Shown one piece after another: positions 50,013 through 51,883 of a stretch of DNA of 51,883 bases; position 1 is the first letter of the stretch; each line of letters starts with the position of its first letter. Source of the DNA: an uncultured Oscillospiraceae bacterium (GTDB lineage: Bacteria; Bacillota; Clostridia; Oscillospirales; Ruminococcaceae); the NCBI GenBank assembly GCA_905212515.1, contig CAJMEU010000001.1:1-51883 (forward strand), in the 5' to 3' direction. The notes below the pieces were generated by a model that saw nothing but the letters and a program-made list of their open reading frames with translations, ran no database searches and was not told the origin of the DNA. The position numbers and the translations under genes were made by a program.

Positions 50013-50606
50013 TCACCAGCTTTCTTCCGCGGGCAGCCGCCGCGCCAGGCGCGGGCCGCTGCCGTCGTCCTCCACCACCAGGATGGCACAGTTATCCACC
50101 AAGGTGCCGTTCCACAATTCATCCAGCGGCGCGCCCGTCAGCTGCAGGGCGATGCAGCGCAGTGCGGCCCCGTGGGTGACGGCCAGGATCCGCTGGCCGT
50201 GGTGGCGCCCCATCACGTCCTGCAAAAAATCAGCGGTGCGTGTCATCACGCCGGGAAAGCTCTCACCACCCGCGGGCGGCACATAGGCCGAGGGTTTGTC
50301 AAAAAAGGCCGCGGGCATCTGCGTCACCGGCACGCCCTCCCAGGCGCCGAAGCCCATCTCCAGCAGGCGGCTGTCGGCCAGGATCTTTTCCTCAGGCAGG
50401 CCGGTGGCCAGTTGGGCCGTCCGGCGTGCCCGCTGCAAAGGGCTGGCGTATACGGCGCCGAAAGCAAGGCCGGCCAGGCGCGCGCCGGCCGCTTTGGCCT
50501 GGGCGCGGCCAGTCTCGTTCAGGGGCACGTCGGCATGGCCCTGCATGCGGTGCGCGCAGTTCCAGTCCGTCTCGCCGTGGCGCATCAAATAAAGTGTCGT
50601 ACGCAT
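50013..50606 (-). CDS. histidine phosphatase family protein
   Basis: 197 aa, phosphoglycerate-mutase-like. LYLMRHGETDWN holds the catalytic RHG, then VYASPLQRARRTAQL, EMGFGAWEG and the second His in AVTHGAALR. It may act on alpha-ribazole phosphate or a sugar phosphate; the sequence does not decide. AAAGGAC lies 8 nt before ATG 50606. First gene of the cluster read down to 46842; only 4 nt separates it from the NIF3-like gene. Confidence 0.93.
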   Translation of the reverse strand: MRTTLYLMRHGETDWNCAHRMQGHADVPLNETGRAQAKAAGARLAGLAFGAVYASPLQRARRTAQLATGLPEEKILADSRLLEMGFGAWEGVPVTQMPAAFFDKPSAYVPPAGGESFPGVMTRTADFLQDVMGRHHGQRILAVTHGAALRCIALQLTGAPLDELWNGTLVDNCAILVVEDDGSGPRLARRLPAEESW

Positions 50607-50666
50607 TTTAAAAGTCCTTTTTAATGTACTTGCAATGAAGTAAGATGGAAACAGAAGGGGAAAAGT

Positions 50667-51275
50667 TCACCACTTGGCCTTCGTTTCCACCACTTTGCCG
50701 GCGATATAAAGATGGTCCAGATCCTCTCCCATGATCACCTGGGCGGGATAATCGGGGTTGAAAGGCTGCAGCACCACGCTGGAACCGCGCACCACATACT
50801 TTTTCAGCGTGCCTTCCCCTTCGCCGAACACCATCACGCCCAGGTCGCCCGAGGCAAGCGTGCTCTGCCGGTGTACCAGGGCCAAGTCGCCGTCGCTGAT
50901 GCGCGGTTCCATGCTGTCGCCCTTTACCCTCAAATAAAAATAACTGCCGGGGTCTTTCACACGGGCGTACTCCTCGCCGTAATCCTCTTCCATGGCCAGT
51001 GCGCCGTAGCCCGCCCGCACGGTGCCGATGACGGGGATCAAATGCTCCCCGGCGGCGCGGTAAGGCTCCACGGCCGGGGCCTCCGGCTCCGCCAGAAGAT
51101 AGTCGGTGGTCACGCCCATCCGGGCGGCCAGGGCGGAAATAGTCTGGGCGTCGGGTGTGGAGCGCCCCGTCTCCCACTTGCCCACGGCCTGTTGGCTCAC
51201 CCCCAACACATTGGCCAAAGCCTGTTGGGATAACCCGCGCAGCCGGCGAAGTTCCCGCAGACGCTGTGCAAACAT
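50667..51275 (-). CDS. LexA/CI-like repressor: XRE helix-turn-helix with S24 peptidase domain
   Basis: 202 aa. HTH_3 domain (RLRGLSQQALANVLGVSQQAVGK), then an S24 autopeptidase domain: cleavage-type Ala88-Gly89 in GTVRAGYG, nucleophile Ser121 in VKGDSMEPRI and Lys158/159 in GTLKKYVV. Such repressors cleave themselves on RecA-filament signals. ATG 51275 has AAAGGAG 8-9 nt upstream. Divergent from a small membrane protein, with three candidate operators between. It could be prophage-derived, but no other phage genes are in the window. Confidence 0.92.
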   Translation of the reverse strand: MFAQRLRELRRLRGLSQQALANVLGVSQQAVGKWETGRSTPDAQTISALAARMGVTTDYLLAEPEAPAVEPYRAAGEHLIPVIGTVRAGYGALAMEEDYGEEYARVKDPGSYFYLRVKGDSMEPRISDGDLALVHRQSTLASGDLGVMVFGEGEGTLKKYVVRGSSVVLQPFNPDYPAQVIMGEDLDHLYIAGKVVETKAKW

Positions 51276-51306
51276 GCGCCTCGCTCCTTTCCTGTTGTTC
51301 ATTTCT

Positions 51307-51407
51307 ATGATACAACCAAAAGTAGTAGTTGTAAAGGGGACTTTAGGCAAAAATTTTAAAAATAGTAGTTATAACTACTTGACAACAACCGAAAGTTGTA
51401 TTATTGT
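51307..51407. promoter_or_regulatory. divergent promoters and three operators of the S24 repressor
   Basis: Repressor promoter (minus): TTTACA (51330-51335), 17 nt, TATCAT (51307-51312). Small-gene promoter (plus): TTGACA (51379-51384), 17 nt, TATTGT (51402-51407). Sites: O1, ACAAC/GTTGT ends at 51312-51332 over the repressor promoter; O2, perfect 16-bp palindrome AGTAGTTATAACTACT (51364-51379); O3, ACAAC-cgaaa-GTTGT (51385-51399) in the plus spacer. The half-site AGTTRTA is shared. Confidence 0.8.
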
Positions 51408-51464
51408 AAGACCAAGGAATCAATGAACCACACGGCGCGCGGCCGTTTTTGAGGAGGAAGGATC

Positions 51465-51722
51465 ATGAAAAAAGTAGAAAGTTTTGTTCTTCGTATGCTG
51501 GCGGTGCTGTGCGGGATCGGGTCGCTGTCATTCCTGGGTGCCTACGTGTCTGATGGGCTGAACCCGTCCATGCTGCTGTGCCCGGTGCTGGCCCTGCTGT
51601 GCTATGCGGCACTGAGCATTGAAAAGGAGCTGCAGGCCGCCCATCGCCGCGAGGCAATGCGGGCGCGGCGCGCGCGCAAACTGCAGGTGGTCAAAGCCGC
51701 CAAGCCCATGCGGCCCGCGTAA
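51465..51722 (+). CDS. small membrane protein of unknown function
   Basis: 85 aa. Two hydrophobic segments (about 8-27 and 34-50: VLRMLAVLCGIGSLSFLGAY; PSMLLCPVLALLCYAALSI) and a strongly basic C-terminal tail (RREAMRARRARKLQVVKAAK). GAGGAGG is 7 nt before the ATG. No family recognised. Being divergent from, and bracketed by operators of, a LexA-like repressor, it is a candidate damage-induced membrane protein. Confidence 0.78.
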   Translation: MKKVESFVLRMLAVLCGIGSLSFLGAYVSDGLNPSMLLCPVLALLCYAALSIEKELQAAHRREAMRARRARKLQVVKAAKPMRPA

Positions 51723-51732
51723 ACCACCGAAA

Positions 51733-51762
51733 GGCGGCGGCCCTTTGGCCCGCCGCACCTTT
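51733..51762 (+). terminator. terminator after the small membrane protein gene
   Basis: GCGGCGGCC and GGCCCGCCGC form a stem (51734-51756, one bulge) followed by ACCTTTT. Confidence 0.65.
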
Positions 51763-51795
51763 TGCGTCGAAAAGATGGAATTTTCCAGAATTGGA

Positions 51796-51824
51796 TTGAC
51801 AAATGGGAAAACCTATGGTATCAT
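51796..51824 (+). promoter_or_regulatory. promoter of tRNA-Ser
   Basis: TTGACA (51796-51801), a 17-nt spacer and TATCAT (51819-51824), about 30 nt before the tRNA. Confidence 0.85.
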
Positions 51825-51854
51825 AATTCAGCACTCTAAACTGCACCGCGCCAT

Positions 51855-51883
51855 GGAGAGGTGTCCGAGTGGTTGATGGAGGC
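51855..51883 (+). tRNA. tRNA-Ser (5' part, cut by the window end)
   Basis: GGAGAGG is the acceptor strand and TGTCCGAGTGGTTGATGG the D-arm of a long-variable-loop type tRNA; the GGAGAGG..GAGTGGTTGA pattern is that of bacterial tRNA-Ser. The anticodon is beyond the window, so the isoacceptor cannot be told; tRNA-Leu is the less likely alternative. Confidence 0.8.

Overview
The window looks like chromosome of a high-GC, gut-type Firmicute, most likely an Oscillospiraceae/Ruminococcaceae relative. The reasons are AGGAGG-type ribosome binding sites, Firmicute families (YtrA-type GntR/ABC, PadR-DUF1700-DUF4097-PspC, CarD, two GPH sugar symporters) and GC-rich coding sequence. The species assignment is inference. 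There are no rRNA genes, CRISPR arrays or intact insertion sequences.

Layout. (1) 1-5100: a duplicated hairpin repeat, a GDPD phosphodiesterase, yaaA, a C39-like peptidase, a zinc-ribbon protein and an autoregulated GntR-ABC operon. (2) 5179-5979: tRNA-Val(CAC) followed by a frameshifted tyrosine-integrase remnant, the scar of an integrated element. (3) 5989-30187: a 24-kb glycoside-utilisation locus with a GH1, a GH2, a GH43, a GH3 and two GH78 alpha-L-rhamnosidases, two GPH-type sugar transporters, three AraC regulators, a TIM-barrel sugar isomerase and the complete rhaB-rhaA-rhaD pathway. No hydrolase has a signal peptide, so the logic appears to be import of intact rhamnose-containing oligosaccharides or glycosides, cytoplasmic trimming, and conversion of L-rhamnose to DHAP plus L-lactaldehyde. 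(4) 30467-33511: an AT-richer island (acetyltransferase, MATE exporter, AraC regulator) that looks acquired. (5) 33675-39543: a cold-shock gene with a terminator-like leader, a CarD regulator, an ECF sigma/putative anti-sigma pair and a PadR-controlled envelope operon.

(6) 39681-45823: a minus-strand train running from a radical-SAM 'DNA modification/repair' protein and its TIGR03915-type partner, through an AAA ATPase, a membrane-anchored MutS-like ATPase, a helical-repeat protein and a DUF3795 protein, to a cyclophilin. (7) 46044-46826: a CPBP membrane protease gene interrupted by an in-frame TAG. (8) 46842-50606: seven tightly packed minus-strand genes (MBL hydrolase, VOC, DUF3788, NUDIX-SnoaL fusion, DUF3795, NIF3-like, histidine phosphatase). 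(9) 50667-51883: a LexA-like S24 repressor divergent from a small membrane protein with three candidate operators between them, then the 5' end of a tRNA-Ser.

Points most worth following up: the AraC operator set (three sites between GH1 and the first transporter and a fourth before GH2); the first transporter, whose stop codon is missing so that its frame runs antisense through its own regulator gene; the tRNA/integrase scar; the terminator-like hairpin in the cold-shock leader; the repressor/small-membrane-protein module; and the radical SAM/TIGR03915/AAA/MutS-like cluster. All family calls come from reading translated sequence by eye; no database search was run.
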